Assembly: GCA_036741235.1 (NCBI GenBank)
Contig: DAINSQ010000128.1
Location: forward strand, 1 to 13,668
Length of the DNA stretch: 13,668 bases
Reading direction: 5' to 3'
From: JABWBR01 sp036741235
GTDB lineage: Bacteria; Bacteroidota; Bacteroidia; Chitinophagales; Saprospiraceae
The notes below the pieces were generated by a model, which made no database searches, was not told the DNA's origin, and saw only the letters and a program-made list of their open reading frames with translations. Positions 13,626 through 13,668 of the stretch are shown here, piece by piece. Each line of letters opens with the position of its first letter. Positions within the stretch are counted from its first letter, which is position 1. The translations under genes were made by a program, and so were the position numbers.

Positions 13626-13668
13626 GGGGTTATGAGGGGTTATGAGGGGTTATGAGGGGGGATGAGGG
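13611..13668. repeat. 10-nt tandem repeat (TATGAGGGGT) covering a stop codon
   Basis: Four perfect copies of TATGAGGGGT (13611-13650) are followed by TATGAGGGGG and a decayed copy, running to the window edge. The first copy encodes the C-terminal Tyr-Glu-Gly-Leu of the metal transporter, and the TGA stop (13623-13625) lies in the second. Every copy contains TGA. By analogy with the other sites this would be the left arm, with an inverted right arm expected beyond the window. Confidence 0.92.

Overview
This window looks like a piece of a Bacteroidota chromosome, most likely from the Saprospiria/Lewinella-Haliscomenobacter neighbourhood (inference). The reasons are a type IX secretion (T9SS) tail on the secreted esterase, several Bacteroidota-style lipoproteins, a LytS/LytTR two-component pair, promoter boxes close to TAnnTTTG and no clear Shine-Dalgarno sequences. 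I see no phage, transposase, CRISPR, rRNA or tRNA gene.

Layout. Positions 131-1399 (-) encode an LVIVD beta-propeller lipoprotein. It is divergent from 1510-2922 (+), a secreted esterase with a starch-binding-like N-terminal domain and a T9SS tail. Positions 3162-3608 and 3735-5927 (+) encode the [2Fe-2S] and molybdopterin subunits of an exported IorAB-type molybdenum hydroxylase. Convergent to these is 6066-8066 (-), a lipoprotein type I pullulanase. Positions 8154-8897 and 8890-9939 (-) are a LytTR response regulator and a LytS-type kinase with overlapping reading frames. Divergent from them is 10191-10931 (+), an unrecognised lipoprotein. Convergent to that is 11193-12530 (-), a MATE-family transporter. 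Divergent from the transporter is about 12639-13625 (+), a cation diffusion facilitator with a C-terminal cysteine cluster and no in-frame ATG at its expected start.

How the genes work together. The molybdenum hydroxylase subunits form one enzyme, and the kinase and regulator form one signalling pair. The pullulanase and the esterase with a glycan-binding domain could both act on extracellular alpha-glucans, but they are not in one operon. The remaining genes look like ordinary, functionally unlinked chromosomal genes.

The unusual part lies between the genes. Every gene 3' end not fused to a following gene (nine of nine) is within about 100 bases of a short-period tandem repeat with units of 7, 8, 9 or 10 bases. 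The unit sequence differs from place to place. At four sites the array has two arms in inverted orientation around a short spacer, so it could fold into a long stem whose two sides keep the same period. In two cases the repeat contains the stop codon itself. None of the three divergent promoter gaps (1400-1509, 9940-10190, 12531-12638) has such an array. This shared architecture with changing sequence is the best candidate here for an undescribed system. No gene-free stretch exceeds about 300 bases.
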